Below, piece after piece: positions 36,336-48,299 of a stretch of DNA of 64,000 nt; the first letter of the stretch is position 1, and the number at the start of each line of letters is the position of its first letter. Source of the stretch: Phorcus lineatus (lineage: Eukaryota > Mollusca > Gastropoda > Trochida > Trochidae); assembly GCA_921293015.1 (NCBI GenBank), contig OV121090.1:992001-1056000 (forward strand), in the 5' to 3' direction. The position numbers were made by a program, and so were the translations under genes. The notes under the pieces were generated by a model that had not been told where the DNA came from, did not search any database, and worked only from the letters and a program-made list of their open reading frames with translations.

Positions 36336-39300
36336 CTGGTGCAAAAATTTACAGAGGTGACAGATAGCCCTAATATATGCAATCAAAGTTCGCTTGTTTT
36401 CGATAGTCTTTGATTATCGAATAAAAAGAAAGTGTTCTTTAAAGTGAAGTCATCTTGCAAAGACAACTTGCAGTTTTGCAAAGGTTTAATAACACGAAGA
36501 TGAATCTACTTTGATATAGCAGGACATGATCACAAACTCAGTAACATTATTATATTTAGGATCACATGCGCCAACTTGAATAGAACAAATTCTTGTTTAT
36601 TTCAAGTAAAGTCCCTTGTGGGTTTCCAGCCACACCCCCACAGTAAGATAAAAAAATCGCCAACACTAACTGAACCAATAGTTCAGCCACTCATCCACCA
36701 GGCGATTCGTTCTGTCCAGACTCTGAGGGCATTGGTTTGAATATCACAAAGGACTCAACCCGAAATAGTATAAGAAATTCTTCTTTTCCAGGTAGCTTAA
36801 ACTCAGATTAATTTTTTTTACATTTATTTAATCTCTAAATGGCATGAATATCTAACAGTATAACTTAAATGCTTTGAATGATCCATTTACAACATCTTTA
36901 TTTTCACATTGGTGTAATAATTTTCTCAAGTGGAACTAATTGATAGAAAACTCCTAGCAGTTTACCTCCATAACTTATATCACGCTCAGACCCTGTGAAG
37001 AGCTTATTAGGCAGCACGAGACCAACGTCCATGTGACTCTTGTCCATGCTGAGTTTGAATCCTATTCCGGAGTTGATCTGGGCGGGGGTGTGGGTGCCGA
37101 ACTGACGGGCGGCTCTGCTGATCAGAATCTCACTGCTGTAGAACCATCGCTGGAATTCCTTCATGATCAGATGGTGCGCCCAGATGTCTGGCGGGTGGGA
37201 TGGGTCCTCTATGAACGACTGCAATACCATGGTTTAGAGTGGTTTAGTTGGTTCTATCTCATGTTTACAAGGCCCTTATTTCACAAAACCCCGTAGTCCA
37301 ATGGCCGCCATATTGAGTTAGGATCACTACAAGTCTCATTGTACGAGTGCGACGTTTCGGTGCAGATTCTAACACATGTGATACTTAACATGATTTGTTT
37401 GTGATTACACTGAAGCATCGAAATCTACACCGAACGTCGCACTATCGCAATAAAGAAGTTGGGAATACAAAGAACTCTTCCTTATTGATCCCACTGTGGA
37501 TTTTAAAACATTAAACAAGTTAACTGAATAAAAAAATTTCAGGCAGATATAGTGTTTCTTTTCGAGTGAACTTTAGTTAACATTACTTTACTGACATTAA
37601 GTAATACATCGAAGCTGCGAGTCAAACTGCATTGAGGAAAAAAGACCTCGGGAATTTTCTAACCTAACCTTTTGTAATCTCAAGAAAAGCAAGACCTAGA
37701 TTACGGTCTCTTATTTCACATTCCTCTTAGTCTCCTTTTACGTATTTTATAAAACTGTCACTTTTATATGAATTAATGATTAAAAATTTATTTTTTTCCG
37801 AGAGGAAATGTCAGTCTAACTCGGACAAAGACACCAGTCTCACCGATAGACTGTAATTCATTATATCAACCTAAAGTTCACCTTACTCCGAAACATATCC
37901 TCGAGAAAATCAAATCTAGATTCTAAATGAACAACGTGAATCTCATTTCTCTAAAACTCTGTCCTATATTTGATAAAGTACTCCATTTTGTAAGAATACA
38001 TTTTCAGAGGCTGAGAGTTAGTGTGGTGAAAACTTCAGCAAGTATCAATCAAGTCTAGATATAGGATGGAAAACATGAATCCAGTTCTCTGTAGCTCATT
38101 TCCTATATTAAATTTAAAAAAATCTTTCAAAGTAGCACGATTTTTTATATGAATAAAATTATCTCACGAAAACGAAAATAGACGTTTCTTATTGCAAATC
38201 AATGTTTAACCAAAGAAAGCAGTTTTAAAACGAACGTACCATGGTCGGTTAAGCTATGAAAGTCCCTTTTCCTACCTCAAAAGGTTATCACACAAAAAAG
38301 GATGCCAGTGGTTTTGCTTAATACTTGATGACATTTTAATGAGATTTGACTCTCTGAAGATTATATATGTAGCATAAACTGATATTTATTTGGGGAAAAT
38401 TTGAGAAATAAATCTTTCAAAAAACGTCCTAATGCCCCTTAGAGTATTTACTTACCACCTTAATGTAGACACTAGCTAAGTTCATTACTGCTAATTGAGC
38501 AGCTTACCTGAGCGCCGTACGTGTGGTCAGCATGGTTGTGTGTGTAGACAATGGCGAGGACAGGTTTCTTGGTGATGGCTCTCAGGTCTCGGAACACCTC
38601 CCTCCCCGCTGCAGCGCTCTCTGTGACGTCAACGATGATGACGCCATTCTCCCCCTCGATCATGATGGTGTTGGCGAGAGCGTAGCCTATAGCGCAGTAG
38701 ATGTTCGGGGTAACCTGTGGATGGAGTAAATGTCACTTCAATACACGTACGTCATCAAATATCGATATTTGTAAAGGAGAGCACCCGAATCTGTGAGATT
38801 TTTAGACATGGAACGAGTTGTCCTTTTGCCCATCCGTTAAAAGATAGCTCTGAATCCGAGGGTGTCCTAAGTATGTAAACTCTTACATCATATATTAGAT
38901 TTAGCATCTTCCCTGCCCTGCATGGCTTTAAGTTGCACCAGTCTTTATCACTGGCTAATTTAAACCTTGCTGCCAATCCGCAAAAAGTCTTCTTTTGAGT
39001 GCAGCGCCCTCTTAGGCGAAAAATTCAATTCTCATATCATTTCTCATTGGACTATTGAGATTCGTTGCAGCAGCCTGGACTGCAAGCACAGAATCAATTA
39101 GGAAATGCGATAAGGCCTATCTTAGCAAGTCATTAGGGCTGGTGCAAGTATTAGCCATGCAAGGGAAGATGTAGATTTAGTGAAAACAGTTAATGCAGAG
39201 GCATGGATGGATGTCCATATTCGTTAATATGAAAGGTAGTTTTCATTTTAATAAAAAGGAAGCTAACATTTTTAACAAACCTTTATCACTTCTTTCTTAT

Positions 39301-39454
39301 TAAACACTTTAGAGTGTTCTTTCAGAATTTCTGGAGCCCGGACTCTGTTGGCCAGCCGCTCGATCTGCTCCTTCTGCGCATGTCTTGTCCACAACCAATT
39401 TCCGGTCAGTGCCGCGACAGCCAGGCAGACGGCAACGACTGCGGTATTCGTCAT
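35227..39454 (-). CDS. SdsA-type alkyl sulfatase, copy B
   Basis: Exons 39454-39281, 38714-38508, 37218-36966 and 36335-35227 join in frame to 580 residues, one codon shorter than copy A in exon 1 and one in exon 4, with identical intron positions and phases. N-terminal hydrophobic segment at about 5-20. Zinc motif THNHADH at 116-122. It shares PGETADQ and PSHTRP with copy A. Exon 3 and the C-terminal domain differ from copy A at roughly half of the residues, yet all visible metal-site residues are kept, so both look active. It lies 3.5 kb upstream of copy A in the same direction, a tandem duplication. Confidence 0.93.
36966..37218 (-). CDS. Alkyl sulfatase B, exon 3
   Basis: 253 nt, the same length as in copy A, from SFIEDPSHPPDIWAHH to SERDISYG plus one base, acceptor TTGCAG, donor GTAAAC. 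Confidence 0.92.
37340..37447. repeat. Inverted repeat in sulfatase B intron 2
   Basis: GTGCGACGTTTCGGTGCAGA near 37348 is mirrored by TCTACACCGAACGTCGCAC near 37440, with a weaker match between them. It lies next to a TTCACAAAA-type repeat end at about 37278, so this is likely part of a small DNA element. Confidence 0.5.
38508..38714 (-). CDS. Alkyl sulfatase B, exon 2 with zinc motif
   Basis: 69 codons from VTPNIYCAIGYALANTIMIE to AIVYTHNHADHTYGAQ, acceptor CACAG, donor GTAAGC. Confidence 0.95.
39281..39454 (-). CDS. Alkyl sulfatase B, exon 1
   Basis: 58 codons from MTNTAVVAVCLAVAALTG to NKKEVIK, donor GTTTGT, phase 0. The start is the first in-frame ATG and aligns with copy A. Confidence 0.88.
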
Positions 39455-39850
39455 TGTGGTACTCTTGAAATTAGGGATTAATATTTGATTATGACTGCTT
39501 TTAAAAACCGATTTTGTTTAAACAGGAAGAGTGTGAGGATAAGTTACTTGATATTTGTAGTCAAGAAGAGGTGTAATTGGCACCATCTGTAGTCATCTGA
39601 GATATGAGAGTCCTGGTGAAAATAATTCAAAGAATTGAGTCACGATTCCAGCTAATTGTATAGTTGACTCGTACCACATGTGTGACACGCCCTCTAGACC
39701 TGTGACGTTTTCGGTCTGCCTTACATTCGATATCCTGACATTAAAATGTATCATCTATCCCCACGAAGGAGAGACGTAGAAAATAAATAATACAATGACT
39801 TTTGTGAAGAATGGTTAGGGAAACAGACTAACAGATACATCATGAGAACG

Positions 39851-40148
39851 AAATTTATCATCCAAAACTCTGTTCCACAGGAGATATCGCTTGTGGAAGA
39901 TCAAGCGATATCTCCTAGGAGATATCTTTTTGGCAGTAGATTTTGAACAATGCCCCTCTGACGTCAAGTATATGACATCACAGTTGTTTTACATCATCAA
40001 GTAATGACATCACAATGCTATGACGTCATAAACACTACGACGTCACAATGCTATGACATCACCGCACTTGGAGTCTTAGGGCAGCAGGGTGTTCAGTAAT
40101 GTTCATTTGTCAATCAAATGTAATGAAAAATGATTTTGGATGATAAAT
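39851..40148. repeat. Inverted-repeat-bounded block with inner hairpin
   Basis: ATTTATCATCCAAAA at 39853 and its complement TTTTGGATGATAAAT ending at 40148 bound the block. Inside, CAGGAGATATCGCTT and AAGCGATATCTCCTAG (39878-39918) form a second hairpin. It is probably a non-autonomous DNA element. Confidence 0.5.
39959..40064. promoter_or_regulatory. Cluster of CRE-like sites upstream of sulfatase B
   Basis: TGACGTCA at 39959, TGACGTCAT at 40021, GACGTCAC at about 40039, and TGACATCAC at about 39973, 40005 and 40053, within about 105 bases, 0.5 kb before the start codon of copy B. TGACGTCA is the CREB/ATF consensus. Another TGACGTCAC lies at 40397. The spacing suggests degenerate tandem repeats, so binding function is only an inference. 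Confidence 0.45.
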
Positions 40149-40294
40149 AGAATCTCACCCTCGTGTCTTCTGATATCAAATATATCAACACTCGTTGATA
40201 AAAGTAAAATATCCTCGGCAAGCCTCGGATATTTGTAACTTTTATCAACTCGTGTTGATATATTTGATATCAGAAGACACTTGGATGAGATTCT
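40149..40294. repeat. 146-bp foldback
   Basis: AGAATCTCA...GTGTCTTCTGATATCAAATA at 40149 is mirrored by TATTTGATATCAGAAGACAC...TGAGATTCT ending at 40294, with a centre at GGCAAGCC. A few mismatches. It directly adjoins the 39.85-40.15 kb block. Confidence 0.7.
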
Positions 40295-40874
40295 CTATAT
40301 CTATACGTAACCATTATTGGGGTTCATATCATTCATACGATAGCCATTGGTCACAGTATCCTCTATCATAGAGATGTCGTGTCATAATCAACCCCATGAC
40401 GTCACGAAAGGATTTCAGCGTTTCAGACAATCTCATTAAAATATATTAAAATATTGCTGCACTACGTCACGCAAATTACAGATCTCACAAAACCCCATTA
40501 CTCGAGCCATCAGGTTCACCTTGACTACATTTGCGTGTCTCTAGAACACCATTAATGAAGATGCAAGTAATTACAAAATGTATGATCTATACGCGTAATG
40601 TAGTGGAGCATTATAGATTTCTTTTTATTGAGATTGGCGTTTCAGAGGGAACAATATAAAAAATCATCATAATTGATATGTAGACAATGATTCAATAAAA
40701 AGAAAGTTCATATGTTTCAAATATTTTGTAAAGAATATGACATATTCGTCTTTGAAAAAAGATGTCATAATGTTTAAGAGATTAAGATTAATTTTAGTGT
40801 ATCAAGAAATATGAATAACCTTATGTTCTTGCGCGAAATGGAATGTCGTCATAAAGGGCTTGTTAGCATTCATC

Positions 40875-41342
40875 TTAAAGAGCCACTCCGTGAGTTGTTG
40901 GAGTCATATATGCCAAACTTAATTAATGGTGTCATTTGATCGCGAAGTATCGACTGTTACCAAAAAGACACATTATAAAGCTTATTGTTTTTTTTACAGT
41001 GACAATATGAAGGTAGAACGTCGCAATTATGATCGAAAACCGGACAGTGGTCCGCGTCAAAAAGTCAAACGTAATTTTGGAGACTTATCTAAAACAGCCA
41101 GGAGGGTAGTTAGGAGTTGATAGTGTTTGTTAGGTTATATAACTAATATCCATGTATATTGGACGTGATATTTACACCCCCTTGCAATTATAAGGTTGTT
41201 TTTAGATTTTCATGGAAAACCACTATTTGTCTATATATGTCTTTTGGACACGAAAAGTTCAGATGTTTTGATTTTATATCACCACTTAGGTTCGTATCAG
41301 CGGTAAATAATATGTTATGAAAATCACGGAGTGGCTCTTTAA
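40875..41342. mobile_element. TTAA-ended repeat, copy 2
   Basis: Begins TTAAAGAGCCACTCCGTGA and ends with the matching inverted TCACGGAGTGGCTCTTTAA. 468 bp, the best-preserved copy, upstream of the second sulfatase gene. The short internal frame differs from copy 1 mostly by amino-acid-changing substitutions. Confidence 0.75.
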
Positions 41343-42696
41343 CAACTTTAAATTATCCACGGAGTTAACGGACGAATTGCACAATTAATACATACTCGTC
41401 TCGGATATTTGAATGTATGCTTAGCGAGTTATACACACAATCATGAACACAAACACAAACCTGCTTGGAATTCAGGGCTTACACAACAGCTTAATAGACT
41501 TTCTCATATGGCTCCTTATACCTTTTCTTCGTAAACTTAATCTTCATCTCTACGTGGTTAGTTTAAGAAGACTCACCTATATTTTCTGCAGTGCCCGAAA
41601 CAAAATTTCGATCTTGCAACTTTTCAGAGTTTTAGTAACCTATCCACTTTTTGTCAAGAAGTTAGTTTCCCCGACTTAGAGTCAGTCTATGATATAAAAA
41701 CAGGTCCCGGGGTGAGACTAAGGGTAGCGAAGGGACGCAAGGGGGTTACGCTTCACTGGTGACCCTGACCTGTTTAAGCCTGATTGTTATCAGTGAACCG
41801 TCTCAAGTTTGATGGTTTGAAAACATAGAGTAACACTTAACCTTTCTGCGAACCTGACCTGATGAAGGCTTGATTGAAGAACTGTTTGAAACTGAATTGC
41901 TGTGCAACGAATGTTTATCATTTCAGATTCCAAACACTAAGCAAAAGCAAAAACTAAAAAAGGGCATTGAAAGGAAAATGTTTTCTGTAATAGCCATACC
42001 CTACAGAGTGAAAACTGCTGACGTTTTAACACGAGACGAGATTACATGAATATGATTATAACCGCGTGTCCTTCTTGCCACTCAAGGTTACTCCAAAAAA
42101 TTGTTACCCCCCAAAAAAAAGAAAAGTTTTTAGTCTGAAAGAAAGCAAACCAGTCATTACCTCGAACAATTCATAAAAACATATTCTGATATTGATGTTA
42201 CAGCTTAATTTAGTTTTCATAGAAGAAATAAATCCGCTTATATGGTTTTCATACTTGCGACTCATCAGAATGAATTCTTTGATTAACAAATTGCAGATGT
42301 AAGCATATAATTCTTATTCAAGAACATTACATTTTCATATCAACATATCATCTGAAAGTCTTGCTTTTCTAACGTAGCTATCGGTCTTAAAACTTACCCA
42401 AACAACCAAGAGCTGGAAATATCACTGACGATATTTCTTTCGTTTATTCTACTATGACCTTTTGAACTCTTGTAAACAAAGTGTCACAGCATACCCAGGT
42501 AAACAGATCTATAATGCTTCACTGCCCGGCTGACCAGCAGTTACCAGTGGTCAAATCGCCTAATCTGGGATTTAGTGTATGCATGAAGACGAACATAGGG
42601 TCCGTATCTCTTATAGTATAGTATAGTATAGTATTATACGGTAATTGACGATGTTATACAGGAACGCAGCATTTGTATGATACAGTAATCAATGAA
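41343..42696. other. Gene-free spacer
   Basis: No recognised coding region. A (TATAG)n microsatellite lies at about 42614-42635. The short ORFs show no known family. Confidence 0.45.
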
Positions 42697-42962
42697 TTAA
42701 AGAGCCACTCCGTGAGTTGTTTGATCCAAAATTAATCAATGGTGTCATTAGATCGCAAAGTATCGACTGTTACCAAAAGGAAACATTTTAAAGCTAATTT
42801 GTTCAGTACAGTGACACTATGTGAGGTAGAACGTCGCAATTATGATAGAAAACTAGACAGTGGCGCGCGTCAAATAGTCAAACGTAATTTTGGAGACTTA
42901 TCCAAAACAGCCAGGAGGACAGTTAGGAGTTGATAGTGTTTGTTAGGTTATATAACTAGTAT
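42697..42962. mobile_element. TTAA-ended repeat, copy 3 (3' truncated)
   Basis: Starts with the same TTAAAGAGCCACTCCGTGA and follows the other copies up to GGTTATATAACTA at about 42959, then changes into a KRBA2-like transposon fragment. The right terminal repeat is absent. Confidence 0.7.
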
Positions 42963-42974
42963 GCACAGCTAAGA

Positions 42975-43373
42975 GTGAATCAACAGAACATCGAGGTCCA
43001 GAAGAAAAGAGCTGCAGATGGTCAGCTTTCACAAGCTGAACGTATGGTCAAACGTAGTCGTTTAGAGCATGTTACTGGCAACCCGGGTGACAATGTGACC
43101 ATTCTTAAGGGGCACTACAGCAGAAATCAGTTTGATCTGTGCACCCAGAAGCTGTTTACCATCAAGGACATGTCCAGGGATGTTGAAGTTGGCCTACGTC
43201 ATGCAGTACAGAGTGAGTCCCGATTTGGTGGCAGGGGATATGCTAAATGCAACTGTGCAGCAAATGGCAAACAATGTCAGACCAACAGATGTAAATGTGC
43301 AACAGCAGGTGTCACTCCAGCATCACATGTCCAAACAAAAATTGAAATAATCCATATGTCAATAAAACTATGA
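42975..43373 (+). pseudogene. KRBA2-like transposon-derived protein fragment
   Basis: 132 codons, of which about the first 107 look like a family of mobile-element-derived proteins often named KRAB-A domain-containing protein 2-like in molluscs: RMVKRSRLE, YSRNQFDLC, then a cysteine-rich CXC module (YAKCNCAANGKQC, NRCKCATAG). Two breaks are seen: a segment usually present between GDNV and LKG is missing, and the expected Cys/His end of the CXC module is replaced by unrelated sequence. The integrase part is absent. It directly follows the truncated TTAA-ended repeat. Confidence 0.6.
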
Positions 43374-43424
43374 GCATCTACATTACTGTTTGTTACTGTT
43401 TTGACCCATTAATGAGCATAATTA

Positions 43425-43615
43425 ATTTCAGTCTATCTGTCTGAAAATCAGCTTGAATTTTCAGTCAATCTGTACATTGACTGCTTTTTTCAGTCAATCT
43501 ATACATTGCCTGAGTGAATCAGGCAATCTACAGATTGACTAAAAATTTCAGTCGATCTACAGATTGACTAAAAATTTCAGTCGATCTACAGATTGACTGA
43601 TTTTAGACATTGACT
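43425..43615. repeat. 29-bp palindromic array
   Basis: The unit TCAGTCGATCTACAGATTGAC... repeats at 29 bp (CAGATTGACT at 43531, 43560 and 43589), with degenerate copies before. The core CAGTCAATCTNNAGATTGACT is itself a palindrome. Confidence 0.75.
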
Positions 43616-45055
43616 GTAACATATATAACACACCATTCATAACCGTTGCACAATTGGTAGAAGCACTCGTAAAATATTGAACGAGGCTTCATTTTCCGTG
43701 TTTGCTAAATGGCTCATTCGCGTAATGGGAAAAGCTATATATTTGAGTGCCCCAAGTGAACCTAGTTCTCTTCAACCTCGTTAATTCCCATGAATCAGTA
43801 GAAGGAGGAGTTTTTTACATTTGATTTCCCATGTCTGTCACCTCGTGTACACAGTAATTCAAGTTGATAAAGAGAAAAAAGTGATAATCTAAACTTATTC
43901 AGGTTGGCACAACAGTACAACCCCAGAGAAATGTTAACCTTTCTGTACTAAAACATTCAGTACTCGTTACGTTCGATCATTCATGGGGGAAACAACTTTT
44001 ACTGATGTTCATATTCACCGGGATCTTCTATCAATATGAAACAGAAATATAGGAAACGACTTCAGAGACAAAACGACCATTATAATTTTTTTTATTTTAT
44101 ATAGTGTGTGTTTGTGTTTATGGTTCAGTGTGTGTAACAATGACCAATAACCCAAGAGACTGTGATGAGATCTGCAAACAACGCTAATGGGATCGCTTTT
44201 CTCAGCAGGCAGACATATCCAATCGCACAAACTAGATACAGCCCGATGTTAATTTCTGACAACCCTTCACATGTGTGGAAGGATCTTCAGATGTTAATCA
44301 CGATTGGAAGCAGACTATGATTGATATCATTCCAAATGAATGATAGTTTTCCAACGAGCAGCCTCATTACAATACGTCACATGCTGGAGAAGAAGAAATA
44401 TCACGTAATCAGAGACAAATGCAATTTCCTCCTCTATAATGCAGGAGGTTATAATTACTCTGATGTCCTTTGTAATTGAAAGACAGAGAATTACGAAATC
44501 TTCCCTTGATTGATAAAAATATTTCGAATACCAAAGTCTGAATTCTGATGATCTTAATCCCAGTTTAATTTATGAAAAGGAGGTTAAATTATTGGAAATT
44601 TATACCTTCGTTTATGTAACTGAAATTCGTTATACGAATATATCATTTAGTAATTTGAAAATCGGGTTGATTACCATCTTACTGAACTTAGTTAAACAAC
44701 CATGACCATTCACATTTGAATCTCTATACAGTTAATTTAACTTCACGGCTTTGCATATTTTGCAAAGTAAATACTTTATTTATGAACAGATTAGAAAAAC
44801 TCGTACACCTTTTGGGCACTTATTACAAAGTCCTAAAATTGCGCTGCAAATGTACGTCTTATTATTTATCGAGTTTTAAGTTTTTTAAACTTAGTGAAAA
44901 TACAACATAAATAGCTTCTTGTTATTAGTCCTTCGGCATTTATCGTTTTCAAATTATACGGAAATTACAACCGAAATAGCCTCCTGCTAATTTCCATGGT
45001 AATCTTGAAGGTGTTTCAGATCAAAATCATATATATTTTCAATGAAATTTAATTC

Positions 45056-45236
45056 GTCCCACTTTCGATATAATATATCAATCCGTATCACTTTTGATAT
45101 AATACATCAATTAGTCACACTTTCGATATAATATATCAACCCGTATCACTTTTGATTTAATATATCAACCCGTCACACCTTTGATCTAATGTATCAAACC
45201 GTAACGCTTTTGATAAAATATATCATCTCGCCACAC
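45056..45236. repeat. 29-bp array of TGATATAATATATCA units
   Basis: GAT of each unit is at 45067, 45096, 45125, 45154, 45183 and 45212, an exact 29-bp period. Each unit has a near-palindrome TTGATATAATATATCAA followed by CCGTATCAC. Six diverged copies. Confidence 0.85.
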
Positions 45237-46022
45237 CCTATAACACTTACACACAATACATACCGACATGGAATGTTGAAAACCAATGTCTATAAAACAG
45301 CTAAAATAATCAACAAATGTGACGAGGTCAAAAGTCTCAGTCTAAAGTGGCAATAGTGCTACAGTCAGGCTGCTGAGCGACTTGGCCATGGGGAGCCCAT
45401 CCGGGACCCTGAAAAATCAAATTTAAAACTGACTATTACAATGTTGCATTGAATAAGGCACCGGGATGGTCTTGCATAGCAGTCTTCATGGTGTGCATAA
45501 ATCAATCTCAGCTACCTCAGCGAGGGACCTGCAATAACTGGAATTGTCGTGGCTTTTGATCTAAAACAGATATTCACGACATAATTTTCAAGGATCTTGA
45601 GATCTTAAAATACACTTTTATACATACATTTTACAAAAAAGTGACAGGATTTAAAAGCAGTATAAATACGGATGATCGTCTTTGGAACATTACTATTATT
45701 AAAAGAAATGTTAGAATTTTAACAACCAAAACATCCAATCAACGTAAAGCTTTAAAAAAGTGAAAAAATACTATTTGTATAAGAAAAACCAAAAGATTTA
45801 TATGATGTAACTTCAGAAATAGGAAAAGACTTATTTCGTGAAATTGAGAATGTTCCACCATAAATATTACTAAATGAATGACATGGAAAATCAATCGATG
45901 AAATTCAATGGTTGTCGATTTCTGATTGAAATTGGCATTTCCTATGACTCGGTATTTGGTGTACGCAAATATTCGATTTGGATGGCAATATACTAAACAT
46001 TCAATGCTAATAGTAGGGCAAA

Positions 46023-46750
46023 GCAATATTAATCACAGCCCACTGGTGTCAACGTTCAACACGTATATCACAAAGCAATATTAATCACGGCCCACTGGTG
46101 TCAACGTTCAACACGTATATCACAAAGCAATATTAATCACGGCCCAGAGGTGTCAACGTTCAACACGTATATCACAAAGCAATATTAATCACAGCCCACT
46201 GGTGTCAACGTTCAACACGTATATCACAAAGCAATATTAATCACAGCCCACTGGTGTCAACGTTCAACACGTATATCACAAAGCAATATTAATCACAGCC
46301 CACTGGTGTCAACGTTCAACACGTATATCACAAAGCAATATTAATCACGACCCAGAGGTGTCAACGTTCAACACGTATATCACAAAGCAATATTAATCAC
46401 GGCCCAGAGGTGTCAACGTTCAACACGTATATCACAAAGCAATATTAATAACGGCCCAGAGGTGTCAACATTCAACACGTATATCACAAAGCAATATTAA
46501 TCACGACCCAGAGGTGTCAACGTTCAACACGTATATCACAAAGCAATATTAATCACGGCCCAGAGGTGTCAACGTTCAACACGTATATCACAAAGCAATA
46601 TTAATAACGGCCCAGAGGTGTCAACATTCAACACGTATATCGCAAAGCAATATTAATCACGGCCCAGAGGTGTCAACGTTCAACACGTATATCACAAAGC
46701 AATATTAATAACGGCCCAGAGGTGTCAACGTTCAACACGTATATCACAAA
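46023..46750. repeat. 52-bp satellite-like array, 14 copies
   Basis: GCAATATTAATCAC...TCAACACGTATATCACAAA repeats every 52 bp. There are two main unit types, CCCACTGG (units 1, 2, 4-6) and CCCAGAGG (others). Units 7-8-9 reappear as 10-11-12 with the same diagnostic bases (CGACCC, CGGCCC, TAATAACGG with AACATT), a three-unit higher-order repeat. Confidence 0.92.
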
Positions 46751-47116
46751 ATGAATAACCATCGTCATGTGATTGAGGGAAGAATGAGCCATTCCTTCTT
46801 TTCTGATTTAAGCAACAACTTTATTCGTGAAAGCATAAATGAGCTGTCATTCCAGATATCCAAAAACCAATTCGGACATGTTAATCGTGTATCGCCTGTC
46901 AAGGAAACAGAGTTAAGGTTGGGAAATGAGACAAGAAACACCAACCCTAACCAACAGTTAAATAGCATATACAAGCGAGGGGAAGAGAGCAAACGTTTCA
47001 TGGAAAGTGAGACCACACGAAGTGACCCTAGCCCAGACCTGGTTGATCAGCAATCACAAATGAGGGAAGAGAGCAAAGGTTTCATAGAAAGTGACACCTC
47101 CAACATGAACCTTTGA
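46751..47116 (+). other. Open frame of 121 codons after the 52-bp array, unknown
   Basis: It starts with ATG at the exact end of the array. The product would be hydrophilic, with an internal repeat (EESKRFMESET and EESKGFIESDT). I recognise no domain and no splice context. It may be chance; the internal repeat is a DNA repeat too. Confidence 0.15.
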
Positions 47117-48299
47117 CCTCACTCCTTGAACCTGACTGTAGAACTAATATACAAAATGAATTAAACCATTCTCAGTGAGGAAGATTAAACCGTTTGTGAC
47201 GATGGTTAAATTTTACATCCCTTTTCGGTCCCAAAGAGATATTTTTTACTTAATGTCCTTTCAAAGTGACAATTCAGCTTCATCCAGATGATTCTTGTTC
47301 TAGAAGAAAGGACAAAAATGACCACGTCCCTCTTGCTTGCATAGATGCGTGGTTAGTTTCATGAAACTCTTTCTGAAATTGTTTTACGAATTATCTCCTC
47401 AGAGATTTTAAGCTTTAGAGTGTTTGTAAAGCTATCAAGGCTAAGCACTGATTGAACAAGTGTTATGAGTTTCAAATAGCATATTAGAGCAAAGCCTTAA
47501 CCTATAAACGTGTCGATACAGATTATACTTGAATACTGAAACGATCAGGAAATGAGATCTGACGACATTTTACAAGAAATAATAAAATTTTCACTGAAAT
47601 TGCTCCTTTGATGTTTTGACACCGAGCACTGAGTTTTTTGTAAAATAATTCAAAATCTAAAATACTTCTAAAGATTTAAAGACATATATCATGATGATTA
47701 TTTAGTTTCTGACCTGCATCGACACTGAAATTTATGAAGGGTTAAACTGGCATTATCAAAAATCTTATATGCTAAAGCTTCTTAGCTATTGGTTGATTTA
47801 TCTGACATACTTGACCTCAAAGTGTTTTTGACGATGTGTTTACTGTTAACCAAAACAAATCAAACATAGCCCAACAGGTACTTATATCATACTTGAAATT
47901 CATTCTATACCAACCTTCATCATCCAAAGTAAAAAAAAATAGTCCGAATCATTGTTATACAATTTACTCTAAAGTTATGTTCTTGAAAAACGTTTTGAAC
48001 AAAGTAGGTCTTGATTGATGAAAATTCGAGAAGATATGACCTCCCTAAAACAAATAGAACAGAGTCCGTTTTATCGATCGTCCAGTTAACATGAGATGAC
48101 CACCGTTGTACCTGAAGAATCTATACGTTGGTAACTATTGAGCCTGGATTGTATAGTTTCTGGACAAGCAATTAACAGACATTTATTAATGATATAATAT
48201 ATGAAAAATATTGGTTTTGTTTTTGTTACTCATCTAATTAACCAAATCAAAACAGTAATTGTCTCGTGTTAAGTTGAAAAGTGGATTTGATGCAAAGCT

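Noticed and set aside
43425-45236. Arrays with a 29-bp period that look like CRISPR repeats
   Set aside because: The whole unit repeats with no unique spacers, and the context is eukaryotic; these are minisatellites.
45739-46026. 95-codon minus-strand ORF before the 52-bp array
   Set aside because: Low-complexity, AT-driven composition and no domain or splice context; likely chance.
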